Assembly (NCBI GenBank): GCA_023627715.1
Contig: JAMAHW010000007.1
Span: forward strand, 124,001 to 188,000
Direction: 5' to 3'
DNA length: 64,000 nt
DNA from: Periconia sp. R9002
Lineage: Eukaryota; Ascomycota; Dothideomycetes; Pleosporales; Periconiaceae
Shown here: positions 1 through 9,817 of the stretch, piece after piece
Layout: each line of letters starts with the position of its first letter
How positions within the stretch are numbered: the stretch's first letter is position 1
Made by a program: the position numbers and the translations under genes
Notes under the pieces: generated by a model
Told to the model about the DNA's origin: nothing
Seen by the model: only the letters and a program-made list of their open reading frames with translations
Database searches by the model: none

Positions 1-510
1 TACTAGTACATGCCCAAGTGGTGGCCATGGCTTATTGGTGATCACCTGACCAGTCAAACCGATCATATCTGTAACGCCGTGGGAGCATATTCCTAAATAG
101 GATGCTCTTGAGTGCACGTAGAAGCCTCGCGCATTCATATTTGGCTTGTTCCTCCCTTTTATCTTGCCAAGAGCGCATGGTTGGCCAATCTCCAGGCATC
201 TGAATCGGCCTTGCGCACACCGTCTCGTAATTCATCCGAACTTGATGGCTTTCACGCGTCAAGCCGGAGTTAAGACTTGCGGGGTACGCTAACAAGGGTA
301 GGGAACGGAATAATAGAGTCTCGGCGTGTAATCTTACGGCGATTCCAGATTGAGGCAGGAGCGAAAATTGGTTTGCCGTAGCACGAAGTGCTCAATAGCT
401 TGCTCCTATTCTTCATTCTAACCGTATAGCCCTCAGCCATACGGACGCAGAATCTCGATACTAGTCAGATTTTGAAATGTTCCGTAAATCGACCATGCAT
501 CGCTCCAAGG
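1..510. other. No recognised gene
   Basis: A minus-strand open frame at 32-295 (87 codons) has no recognisable domain and weak coding character. It could be another piece of the decayed gene that follows. No promoter, RNA or repeat was recognised. Confidence 0.3.
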
Positions 511-830
511 TCATCCCGAGAATGACATGCATGAGTTGGGTGACATATGGGCAAGGGTGTGAGCTTTCTCTGCCAGTATCTCCATATCACCCTCGGTGAT
601 GCGCAAGTTGTTCAATTGAAGGGTGCGGTTGGTCGACCAAACCATAGGCGAATATTTAATGAATTTGTGAAATGGAAATTCCTGTGTTCTTCCGACGAGA
701 TTTCGTTTCATACATATGCGTTGACTTTCGCATCAAAATAGTGTAAGGAGAGAGCTACGTTCTCCAGATTCGGTCCACTGAAAAGTGCGAGGGTCATGGG
801 TATGAGTGGCTGGCGATCTACAATCTCTGA
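511..830 (-). pseudogene. F-box/LRR-like gene remnant
   Basis: On the minus strand two open segments in different frames look like consecutive leucine-rich stretches. One (about 730-830) contains LALFSGPNLENVALSLHYF. The other (511-711) contains RTLQLNNLRITEGDMEIL. Such spacing of Leu and Asn is usual in fungal F-box proteins with degenerate LRRs. The segments are separated by a stop and a frame change, with no credible intron between them (the best donor/acceptor pair would give about 32 bases). I read this as a decayed gene. Family assignment is a guess from pattern only. Confidence 0.25.
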
Positions 831-1108
831 CCCAACATTTCAGCCTGAAGCTACTTGTACTTGGGAGGAGGGTTTTTTCAGTCGTGAAACAACATCCATA
901 TCAATATTATGGATGGTAGACAAAATCTCAGTATTTCATACCTCAGAAGATGACTAATCAGACAGCCACCAATCAAGGTGATTATCGCGGGGCTCTAGGC
1001 ACCCAGTTACGGATCTCGTATGCATACATACCTTACGGACGTACAAACTATACTCTCAATAAAATCATACTACCACTGTCAACTTTGCAATTAGACTGAT
1101 CAGCCAAA

Positions 1109-1633
1109 ATGTCTGGATCCCCGAACCCGAACTTCACGGTCCATTTCCCACCCAGACGTCCAACAATCTCGCAGCCGTCTGTAGTTCTTTACGGTGCCAT
1201 CGAAAGTTCGCCGACACAAAATTGGGCAACATCTCTCACGAACTCACTGTCGGATCTCCCCGTTACGGTGCTCAATCCACGATGCGACGCGTGGGATTCG
1301 ACGTGGCGCGAAGACATCAATTTTGCGCCCTTCAAGGAACAGGTCGATTGGGAGATTGACCACGCTGCCGTCGCCGATGTGATTGTATTCTACTTCAAAC
1401 CAGGCACATTGTGTCCTATAACCTTGTTGGAACTAGGGATGCACGGGGCTTCGTATCCGAAGAAGTGTATCGTGTGTTGTCCGAAGGACTTCTACAAACG
1501 TGGGAACGTGGAGATTGTATGCAAAAGACTAGGAATACCGTTTCTGGTGGACGATCTGAAGCATCTGGAGGAAGTAGTTAGAAGCCGGATGATTGAACTT
1601 TTGGCTAACGTCGAAACTGAAGGGGTGAAGTGA
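1109..1633 (+). CDS. Nucleoside 2-deoxyribosyltransferase-like protein
   Basis: A single-exon protein of 174 residues, full length for the fungal Nuc_deoxyrib_tr_2-like family. The fold signature is present: the strand VVLYGAIE (about 26-32), the loop LNPRCDAWDSTW (55-66), WEIDHAAVADVIVFYF (81-96), and LLELG (106-110), whose Glu is the likely catalytic nucleophile by family knowledge. Family members transfer or hydrolyse the N-glycosidic bond of (deoxy)nucleosides; the substrate here is unknown. No signal peptide is seen, so it is probably cytosolic. The start at 1109 follows an AAA context and is the first ATG. It lies upstream, on the same strand, of a nucleoside-phosphorylase-domain protein and an NLR-type receptor, so it may belong to that cluster (inference). 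Confidence 0.82.
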   Translation: MSGSPNPNFTVHFPPRRPTISQPSVVLYGAIESSPTQNWATSLTNSLSDLPVTVLNPRCDAWDSTWREDINFAPFKEQVDWEIDHAAVADVIVFYFKPGTLCPITLLELGMHGASYPKKCIVCCPKDFYKRGNVEIVCKRLGIPFLVDDLKHLEEVVRSRMIELLANVETEGVK

Positions 1634-1734
1634 AGGATCAATGAACTTTCGTGCTTTGCATTCTTAGTCTGCTCACATATATATCCTTTCCCAAACAACA
1701 ACCCCTCAATCTCGTAAGTCGGGTCTGAATAATA

Positions 1735-2166
1735 GACAGCAAATTGATAGGCTTACAGCAACAGGTATTCAATATAGTAGCGCAGGCGGATAGTAAGATT
1801 TAGGTGCGGATAGGAGAAGAAGCGAAGAACGAGGCATCAGCGATGAAATCGATTGCAGTGGTTACTATGGCTTTTTCGTCGGCCATTTTCGTCTCCGTAA
1901 GCTACCAATCGAAACCTTGGGATGCATGTTTTTGGTAGCAGGACTTGTTGAGCAGGCTCTGTTTCGAAGGGAAATGTTTTTCTGTTCCAGCCTGCTGCGT
2001 TAACCCCTAGGCCTTCTTTTCTCGTATCTCACCATTTCTGGGTATATTTTAGGTATTCTCTATCCCGATAATAGCTGTAACTCTCGCGTCGTGGTTCTGG
2101 TGGTGTCTCTTGATTAAGCGCTTCGGTCTGTCAAGTTCGAGATTCGAAAAACTTCCCAGCGGGTAA
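1735..2166 (+). pseudogene. CorA-like membrane C-terminus, decayed
   Basis: An open stretch 1735-1896 reads SKLIGLQQQVFNIVAQADSKI, then a TAG at 1801-1803, then VRIGEEAKNEASAMKSIAVV. This matches the pre-membrane helix and first membrane segment (MKTIAxxTMxFLP type) found at the C-terminus of fungal CorA-like and ankyrin/CorA-like proteins. A GTAAGC donor follows at 1897. An acceptor at 2051-2052 opens a second piece, 2053-2166, VFSIPIIAVTLASWFWW, resembling the second membrane segment but lacking the loop that normally separates the two. The in-frame stop, the missing loop and the absence of any upstream body indicate a remnant. Family call from pattern; moderate confidence. Confidence 0.45.
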
Positions 2167-2631
2167 GCTTGGTATCTTCTTGGAGCTTGTGACAGTATAT
2201 GGATCATGTGTATGCATTGTATGAGGTGCAGCTAACTATGGATGTGCCTAAGGCATATGTGGTTTATGCTCCACTCCTTCTATATATGCTCACAGAGCTT
2301 TACATACGCTAAGGATTTGATAGCCGATCTGATAGATCAAAATGTTAAAGAACCTTAGTCAAGGCCTCACTTACGTGGGTGGATAAAACTTTTGGCCTGG
2401 TACTACATATGCAGTGATAAGTTGCGAAGGATCTTAGTCTGTGGATAAACATGCAGCATGGGGGTGGCTGAGCTATCGTCTCGGGGGCCTTACTGCGGAG
2501 GTTAGCGGCCGCTCTTTACATGCTTGAGTGCCTAATATTTAATTGTTCACGCCGGCCATCCAAACTTCTTTGATGCCACTAATCACTCTCTAGTTTCCGC
2601 TTAGAGCATTGGACAAATTCCGTCTCGAACA
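2167..2631. other. Intergenic, likely promoter of the PNP-sigma gene
   Basis: No coding stretch or RNA was recognised. It lies between the CorA-like remnant and the start of the nucleoside-phosphorylase-domain gene and should hold that gene's promoter. Confidence 0.4.
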
Positions 2632-3735
2632 ATGGATCCTTTACACTACAACGTCGGTTGGATAGCACCGCTTCCACTAGAGTTTATGGTAGCCAGGCAC
2701 ATGCTTGACGTCGAGCATGGAGAAGTGACTGACAACGATGATTGGTATATCGGAGGCGAGATTGGATACCATAATGTGGTCATCGGAAGACAGTCAAGGA
2801 TAGGTACTAGCGCTGCAGCGGACCTGGCTGCCCGAATGCGTCGCGCTTGTCCAAATATCAAGTTCTTTCTTGTCGTCGGGATCGGTGGCGGAGTACCGAG
2901 CTACGGCCCAGCAGGCGATGTGAACACGATGGTTCTGGGGGACGTGGTAGTCTCCTCCCCTCGAGGCAACCACGGCGGTGTGTTCGCGTACGACACCGGT
3001 GCTTGGGTCGAAGATGGTCAGCTGCGCAACAGGGGACATCTCAACGGCCCTCCGCCAGAGCTCAGCGCAGCTGTCGGCAGCTTGCGGTCACGATACGATG
3101 GAGGTCAGGGAACAAAGATCCCACAGTACCTCGCTCAGATGCGAAGCAAGCTCAGTGAAGGAGTCCGTGCCAAATTCGAAGACCAAGGCGCCGATAACGA
3201 TCGATTATATGAGAGCTACTTCCCTCATCCTCAAGATAAACCGGATGAGCTTTGCGCCAAATGCTGTGACAGCAGCTTCAGCAAGCAGCGAGCAAAACGT
3301 GGCGGGGGTGCAGTCAGAGCTGTCGACACCCCAAAAGTTCACTATGGCAATATCGCCTCGGGCAACCAACTTCAACTATCTGCCACTATGCGAGACAAAA
3401 TTGCAGGAGAACATCAGGCTATATGTTTTGAGATGGAGGGGGCCGGCGTCATACAAAATCATCCCTGTCTAGTGATCCGAGGCATTTGTGACTACTCCGA
3501 CTCGCACAAGAACAAGAGTTGGCAGTCCTATGCAGCGGCTACCGCAGCTGCATTCGCGAAGGAGCTACTCATTTCAATGGAGCCAACGATGGTGTTGGGG
3601 AAAACAGTGCCTTCCAAACCACACACGGCACAGGAAAGTGGACGAGTGCAAAATATTACCTTTGGGGCCAACAATCAGGGTTTTCAGAGCGGTGATGTTT
3701 ACGGAGGCGTTAGAGGTCTTCGTTTTGGGGGGTGA
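2632..3735 (+). CDS. PNP_UDP_1 domain protein with C-terminal sigma amyloid motif
   Basis: A single exon of 367 residues. The nucleoside phosphorylase (PNP_UDP_1) domain spans about 5-315, in the form common as an N-terminal module of fungal NLR-like proteins: VGWIAPLPLE at the start, VVGIGGGVPS (about 81-90), GDVVVSSPRGNHGG (about 103-116), YGNIASGNQ (about 238-246), ICFEMEGAG and VIRGICDYSDSHKN near the end. Here the domain is not followed by NACHT or NB-ARC. The last 28 residues form a short motif, FGANNQGFQSGDVYGG (344-359) ending GLRFGG, with the F-G-x-x-N-x-G-x-Q spacing of the fungal sigma amyloid motif. The next gene starts with the same kind of motif, so this protein is the likely effector partner of that receptor. 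Nucleoside or nucleotide cleavage as the killing activity is inference. Start chosen at the ATG that leaves the domain intact. Confidence 0.88.
   Translation: MDPLHYNVGWIAPLPLEFMVARHMLDVEHGEVTDNDDWYIGGEIGYHNVVIGRQSRIGTSAAADLAARMRRACPNIKFFLVVGIGGGVPSYGPAGDVNTMVLGDVVVSSPRGNHGGVFAYDTGAWVEDGQLRNRGHLNGPPPELSAAVGSLRSRYDGGQGTKIPQYLAQMRSKLSEGVRAKFEDQGADNDRLYESYFPHPQDKPDELCAKCCDSSFSKQRAKRGGGAVRAVDTPKVHYGNIASGNQLQLSATMRDKIAGEHQAICFEMEGAGVIQNHPCLVIRGICDYSDSHKNKSWQSYAAATAAAFAKELLISMEPTMVLGKTVPSKPHTAQESGRVQNITFGANNQGFQSGDVYGGVRGLRFGG
3661..3732 (+). other. C-terminal sigma-type amyloid motif (effector side)
   Basis: Encodes the last residues of the PNP-domain protein, FGANNQGFQSGDVYGG plus VRGLRFGG. It shares F-G, N, G-F-Q, the later G and V with the N-terminal motif of the receptor encoded at 4125-4193, in the same spacing. 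In known fungal signalosomes such motifs template amyloid folding of the effector by the activated receptor (established for HET-s and sigma-type pairs). Its activity here is not shown. Confidence 0.7.
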
Positions 3736-4112
3736 TGACTGAAGTCGTCTGCGTGATCTACTATCTAGCAATGAATCAATTCCTGCGTACATACAAACTG
3801 TGCTTAAGGAAGCCAATAGAGCTACAGTGGCTGGCTCCATTGTAATGCAGTCTTTCTTCTACCTTCATGCTATTCTTGCCTCAGGTGCGATTCAAGCTTG
3901 ACAAGCAGCGAAAGCATCAATACGTCGACTTGGCTTCGTTCCTCGTCTTTTGATGGGTCTGAAACAACGGACGTTGTATCGATAATTTGGGTCCATGCCA
4001 TTCCATTCCGTTTGGGATTAGTCCAAGCAGCCCCCAGCCTTGCGCCGTAGCTGTGCTACAACCACTTTTACAGACATTTCTCCTGTTCTTCACGAATCTC
4101 TGCAATGCCATT
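3736..4112. other. Short intergenic region between the PNP-sigma and NB-ARC genes
   Basis: Spans 377 bases and should hold the promoter of the receptor. The stretch 3743-3902 stays open in one frame (about 53 codons, no ATG) and reads somewhat protein-like, but it is preceded by a TGA in the same frame. Confidence 0.4.
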
Positions 4113-7100
4113 ATGGCCTCTACGTCATTTGGCGAAGGAAACCGCGGCTTCCAGGCTCGCACCATCAACGGACCTGTTCACGTCGAGTACCACCTTTCAC
4201 TTGGTTAGTCACTACCTCTGCCATATCAGGGTTTGTACTAGCGCTAATAACAGTTCCAGGACGAGCAGAGACTCCACCGCGCCCGTCTGCCGTGATACCC
4301 TTTCCCCGCGACGTCGACTTCGTCAAGCGAGGGACGATACTCGACGAGGTCCACCAGCGCTACGCTGTGGGAGGCTCGTGGGTTGCGCTTGTCGGCCTTG
4401 GCGGCGTAGGGTCAGTAGGAACATGCAATCGTAGACATGGTCTAACGCTTGTGAAGTAAATCGCAGCTCGCCATCGAATATGCGTACCAGACGCGTGAGC
4501 GATCACCAGTGACGTGGGTGCTCTGGGCGCACGCCAGCGACGCAGTGAGGTTCGAGCAGAGCTTTCGCGAGATAGCCGACCACATCGAGATCCCCGAGCG
4601 GCAGGACCCTCAGGCGAATATTTTTAGGCTAGTGCACGACTGGCTGTGCAGTAGCAAGAATCAGTGGCTGCTTGTGCTTGACAATGTAGATGATGCTCGG
4701 TTCCTTTTAGATGTCCCCATTGTCCAGCAAGACGAAGCGACCAGACTAAAGATCACCTCCAAACCGCTACGATCCTACATTCCACACAGCGAGCGTGGCT
4801 CAGTCCTCATCACAACACGGAACCAAGATGCAGCGCTGCAGCTCGCGGAGCGGCGCAATATTTTCAGCGTACAGCCTATGAACAATGTGGAAGCCAGTGC
4901 ACTCTTCAAGAGGAAACTAGGAGAGGATGAGGACCCTTTTAGCATCAACGAACTCGCCGCTGAGCTCGAGTATATGCCGCTCGCCATTGTGCAGGCGGCG
5001 GCCTATATTTCCAAAAGTGCAACTCGATCCTCTGTGAGGCAGTACCTGGATGAGTTCAGGAAGAGCGAGCGTAAGCGGACGCGCCTTCTTATCCGCGATG
5101 AGAGCCAGCTTCGTCGTGATCGAGAGGCGAAGAACTCTATTCTAGTCACCTGGCAGATTTCTTTTGAGTACATCCAGTTGACACGGCCCTCGGCTGCCGA
5201 CTTGCTCTCGCTCATGAGCTTCTTTGATCGGCAAGGGATACCAGCGGACCTGCTTCGAGTTAGAGAGCAAGAAGCGAACAACCCACCGAGCGGCGAAAAC
5301 AGCGACACTATGTCACAATATAGCGAGGACGATGACAGATTCGAGGAAGATCTAGTAACTCTGCGAAACTTCTGCTTCATATCTGTTGAGAAGGAGAGTG
5401 GAAACTGTGGGATGCACGCGCTCGTGCAGCTGGCAACACGGCGATGGCTAAAAGTTCACAACCAACTAGAAAGATGGCAGCAACAGTCTATCAGCAATCT
5501 TTACGCCGCGTTTCCGACAGACGAGGATAATAACTGGGAAAGATGCCAGGTACTATTCCCACACGCTAAGCTGGCTGCAGCGCAACAACCGCGAGGGGCT
5601 TCGGTGAAAAAATGGGCTGAACTGCTATATTATGTAGCATCGTACGCAACAAAGGCAGGAGACATAGCTAACGCTAGAGCGCTAGCTATACTATCAATGG
5701 ATACGAGGAAAACAGAATTAGGCCCAGATCATAGGGACACGTTGTGGAGCATGATCATGGTGGCCAATACATATTCGCTTGAAGGGCACTACACTAAGGC
5801 AGAAGAGCTAGAGTTGGAAGTAATAGAGACCTTTCGGAGGAAGCTTGGTGTAGACCATGTTGATACGGTGGCTGCTATGGGCAACTTAGCGTCGACGTAT
5901 AGCAACCAAGGCCGGTGGAGAGAAGCTGAAGTACTAGAGAAGAACGTTGTAAATATAAGTATGAGTAAGCTGGGTGTAGACCATCCTGAGACACTTACTA
6001 GTATGGTTAACCTAGCATCAACGTACAGCAAACAAGGCCGATTGAGAGAAGCTGAAGTGCTAGAAGCAAAAGTACTAAAGATACGAGAGGGGAAGCTTGA
6101 TGTAGACCATCCTGATACGTTAATCAGTATGAACAACCTCTCAGACACTTATAGAGAGCAAGGACGATGGGAGGATGCCGAGAAACTAGACTTACACGTA
6201 CTCGAAGCTCGCAGAAAGAAATTCGGTCAAGATCATCCTTATACGCTGGCTAGCATGGGCAACTTAGCGGCAACGTACACCCACCAGGATCGATGGAGTG
6301 AAGCTGAAGCGCTTGAGGTAAAAGTTGTGGAGATTAGTAAAAAGAAGTTTGGTGAAGGCCATCCTTCTACGTTAACTAGCATGAATAACCTCTCGGTTAC
6401 TTACAAGGAGCAAGAACGATGGGAAGATGCTGAAAAGCTGGACCTATACGTACTCGAAGCTCGCAAAAGGAAGTTTGGTCTAAACCATCCTCATACGCTA
6501 GCTAGCATGGGCAATCTCGCGTCCACCTATACCCACCAAGGCCAATGGAAAAAGGCTGAAGCGTTAGACTTGAAAGTTGTGGAAATCAGCAAAAGAGACC
6601 TTGGTGTAGGCCATCCGGATACGTTGATTAGCATGGAAAACTTGGCAGTAAGGTTTAGGGAACAAGAGCGATGGGAAGAAGCCAAAGCGCTAGAAGAGGA
6701 AATAAGAAAGATCTGTAAGGACAAACTCAGCTTGGATTACCCTAACATGCTGAAAGACACATCCATTCAAGCATTAGCCTACATGGACCAAGGGAAGTGG
6801 GCAGAGGCTGAAGCATTGATGGAAGAAGTGGTCGAGACTTGCAAGAATAAGCTGGGTGTAGACCACCCTACGACATTGGCTAACATCAACATCTTATCAT
6901 GCATACCACGGGAAGAAACTGAAGTGCTGCGTGCAGAAACAACAAACACTTCTGTTGCAAACCACCGTAGCACACTGAGCACCGGGAACAATGATGTAGA
7001 CGCAGGGGAGAGTCGGGGTCGTGGTATGGAAGTTGTGGGGCTTGGATCTACCACTCAAGGAAACGATCAGGACACGTCGGATTCATCAAATAAGCAGCTG

Positions 7101-7190
7101 CTGACGCGGGAGAGAATACTTACAGATAGTCTGGACTGCATCGACACTGAACAAGTCAGCCCAGTGTCTAAACGGCGCCGGCTACTGTAA
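4113..7190 (+). CDS. NLR-type receptor: sigma motif, NB-ARC, TPR array
   Basis: Model: exons 4113-4203, 4260-4410 and 4457-7190, giving 991 residues. The start ATG opens a sigma-type amyloid motif, SFGEGNRGFQARTINGPV (5-22). A linker with PFPRDVDFVKRGTILDEVH leads to the NB-ARC domain. Its P-loop GLGGVGKS (76-83) is split by the second intron (donor GTCAGT, branch CTAAC, acceptor AAG); splicing restores the Gly-Lys-Ser. Walker B is WLLVLDNVDD (about 151-160), followed by GSVLITTRNQ (about 194) and MPLAIVQAAAYI (about 255). A TPR array of nine full 42-residue units plus a partial one runs from 502 to about 890, then a low-complexity tail ending SKRRRLL. By family knowledge this is a STAND switch: the TPRs sense a ligand and the N-terminal motif signals to an effector, here probably the adjacent PNP-domain protein. 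Starting at the long third-exon frame would lose the P-loop. Confidence 0.9.
4125..4193 (+). other. N-terminal sigma-type amyloid motif (receptor side)
   Basis: Residues 5-27 of the receptor, beginning SFGEGNRGFQ and containing G-P-V-H-V-E-Y. The position at the extreme N-terminus of an NB-ARC/TPR protein and the match to the C-terminus of the neighbouring effector fit the known sigma-motif pairing. A degenerate second half (ART in place of SGD) is noted. Confidence 0.7.
5718..6851 (+). repeat. TPR-coding tandem repeat, nine 126-bp units
   Basis: Units of 126 bases encode 42-residue TPRs of kinesin-light-chain type, each starting like LGVDHPDTL and containing QGRWxEAExL. Units start at 5718, 5844, 5970, 6096, 6222, 6348, 6474, 6600 and 6726; a partial tenth starts at 6852. 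Units 4-5 (6096-6347) and 6-7 (6348-6599) match each other better than their neighbours, pointing to duplication of an 84-residue pair. Confidence 0.85.
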
Positions 7191-7602
7191 GGCTCACGCA
7201 GCAAATATTTCAGCCTTATTCCACGTCACCTAATGTTGAATGACTACAGACGGTTCACGGGCGGCTTCACTACAGTGACTGGGGATCTCTCTTTTACAGA
7301 AATCCTGAAACAGTAAACCAAGCCATTTTCCTGCCAGTCGATGAGGAGAAAACAGAGCTTCCCGTTCGCTCAGCTGTACTTAAGCATAGTACCGGTGGAT
7401 TATTAGTCAGGTTGGTGACCACTGGCGAATACCTGCTGTTGTATATTTTTGATTTTTTGCTACCTATATTTCTCGCCCATTTTCAGCTGTTTAACAGAGC
7501 GATGAGGAGGCTTTGACCTCATAAGGGGCTTTTCTTCTTCTTTGGCAGAATACTTTTCTTGTTCCGAGTAACCCAAAATTTACAGATTAGTATTTAAGCC
7601 AT
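7191..7602. other. Intergenic, convergent 3' ends
   Basis: Lies between the stop of the receptor and the 3' end of the kinase pseudogene. AT-rich stretches are present. No gene or RNA recognised. Confidence 0.5.
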
Positions 7603-9243
7603 TTACTTAATGTCATTTGACAGCCATTGTTCTTTTAGCAGCTCTTTTGGCTTCTTCCGACTCGGCTCGTACTGCAGCATATCTCGTAGAAACTCTCCAA
7701 ATTGCTCATAGTCATCCACCGACATGGAGGCATTTGTAGTTTGGGCAAGAAGGTCCCGTAGTGAGCACGGGTATAATTGCTTGATGTGCAACAAATTGCC
7801 TGAACAGCAAGTTTAGAAGCTGTGCAAGGTAGTCTGCATGATGCTCTTACCATCTCGGTCAAAATAATTGCCGGAAAGATTGCCTCTTTTTCGAAGAGAT
7901 GTCGGAATAGGACCGAATAGCTCAATCATCTGAGCTATCTGATCTTCTTCCGCTGTCCAGGCATTCTTGGGACCGGGTCTGCCCCGGAATAGCACTCTGC
8001 CCTGAAGGAGCTGGTATATCTGCCTCAAGTGAGTAATCGAGCTGACGGAATGTGAGGAGCCGTACCATGCAAGCGAACCCCCAAACATCGACAGTACTAT
8101 CCCATGGGGCACCAAGAAAAACCTCAGGAGCACGAAGGGACAATGGCTGGATCCACTCAGTCAAGTGGTTTCCTTCCAAGAGGCTATACGCAATGAGTTA
8201 ATTCCATGTTCCGAAGAAATGCAAGTGAGTTATCAAAACACGTACCAACGCCAAAGTCAGTGATCCTGACATTGAATCTTGAGGAGTCGGGGACTGTATC
8301 GTTCACTATTGGATGCGACATCAGACTAAAATCTTCCGGCTGAGCAATGTTACTTTCTTTCAATTTGGCAACATGATCTTGAACGGCTTCGTTGACATTC
8401 GGAACCTCGATTAGGATGTTATCAGGCTTGATATCTGTCGCGTCATGTCAGATAGTAATTTCACAAGAGCCCATATCCAATACCTGTATGAATAACTCCA
8501 CAAGAATCATGAAGCGAATCAAGAGCAAGCAGAACCTGTTCTGCAATTTGTCGTCCAATATGTACCGGAAGCTGTTTGTTCGGAAAATGTTGCTGCAAAT
8601 TGAAAACGCTCTGCCCCGTAAGCTCTAGCACAAGACACAAATGTTTTCCGTTCGGGCCATCATAGACGAAGCTGTCCAAAAAATGGACAACATGCTTGTA
8701 TCCTGGATGGCTAGGGTCTTTTTGATTTATGTACTTGAGGATTTCGAGTTCGTACACTGGTTTCGAGCTCCCATACGAATCGGCGGTCAATGTCTTTAAT
8801 GCAACATGGAGGGGTTGCTGGGAGCTGCCTTTATTATCATTATGAGGCCCTACGATAAATCTTAAAAAGGCTTACGTCAGATCATTTGCCAGCCAGACAG
8901 TAGAGTACACGCCTTAGCCGAGTTTGGATATGATTTGATATTTGTTGTTGAAGGTTTCGCCGAGGTGAACGGGGTGGTAGCCACCAGGACAACAGCGTTC
9001 GGGGTTCTCTTCGAACGCTATTGAAGACGAGATACGAGTGGTATGAGTATAGTGAGGAACCGACCAAGAGAATGAAAAACGAAGTGTTTCTATCTTTGGA
9101 TGGAGTAGTCGGGAAGCGACGGAAGTCTGCATGCGTGACAGGCGTTGAGATATGAACGTATATTCGCTCCCATAACGCATTGAAATATGCCGAGGGATTC
9201 GCGACATACGTGGACACTTGATGGAGTTGCCCGAGAACGCCAT
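7603..9243 (-). pseudogene. SRPK-like serine/threonine protein kinase with in-frame stop
   Basis: Kinase segments join by normal introns as 9243-8876, 8824-8484, 8434-8246, 8183-8066, 8019-7851 and 7799-7603. The order matches SRPK-like kinases: PGGYHPVHLGETFNNKYQII, the glycine loop, HVALKTLTAD (VAIK lysine), HTDIKPDNILI (catalytic loop), ITDFGVG, WIQPLSLRAPEV (APE), and a C-terminal NLLHIKQLYPCSLRDLL tail ending at 7603. A TAA at 8914-8916 replaces the residue after KLG in the glycine loop (KLG-stop-GVYSTVWLANDL). No intron signal can remove it. The junction 8246/8183 also keeps frame only if a weaker donor (GTGTTT) is used, a possible second lesion. The N-terminal start is uncertain. Probably a recent pseudogene; a base-call error at one position would revive it. 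Confidence 0.72.
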
Positions 9244-9817
9244 CGACGGTTGATGTGCATTTGGAGATGGGGTTCTGAGTGGAATACCTCACCTGACTCG
9301 GCGTCAGCATCCAGTCGACGCTAAATTTACTATAAGATTCGCTTCATGCAGGGGGCCATTGTTCCCGCTCGGCTGTAGCCGGAAGGATGCTCCAGGCACC
9401 TACCTATCAGACAGCTCCTTCACATCACTCTTGCCTCTTGAAAATGGAACATCTAGACCTAGACAGTGCTTTAAAAACCACGTGATGATGACTTTGACAG
9501 GCAACAGCGCCCCCTTCATCGTTAGTTACCGAAAAGGATATAGTTTACATCTCCATTAGGAAATGTCGGATTACTATCCTTGAAGATTCATTTCCCGGTA
9601 GATTAGTACTAGGCTCCAGGGTACGCTAGCGGAATAAAGAGCGACCTGTGCACGACATCGGGCGAAATTCGAGAAGTATAAAGTTGACGATGGGTTGAAG
9701 TTTGGGGAAGCATCGAGTTTCGATCGTTATCACCTTCGCTCGCTTCAGACCTCATAATCAATTCCTCAATAACTCACTCGTTGTATTCTCTACTTTCTTC
9801 AATCCATTCCTGCAACC
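9244..9817. other. Intergenic, promoter of the LysM gene
   Basis: Holds the upstream region of the LysM gene. A TATA-like TATAAA occurs near 9677, about 140 bases before the start codon, in a CT-rich leader. Nothing else recognised. Confidence 0.4.

Noticed and set aside
3743..3902. Open, protein-like stretch (RLRDLLSSNESIPAYIQTVL onward) just after the PNP-sigma stop
   Set aside because: Open for only about 53 codons, preceded by TGA in frame, and a joining intron would be about 37 bases. The sigma motif normally ends the protein, so an extension is not needed.
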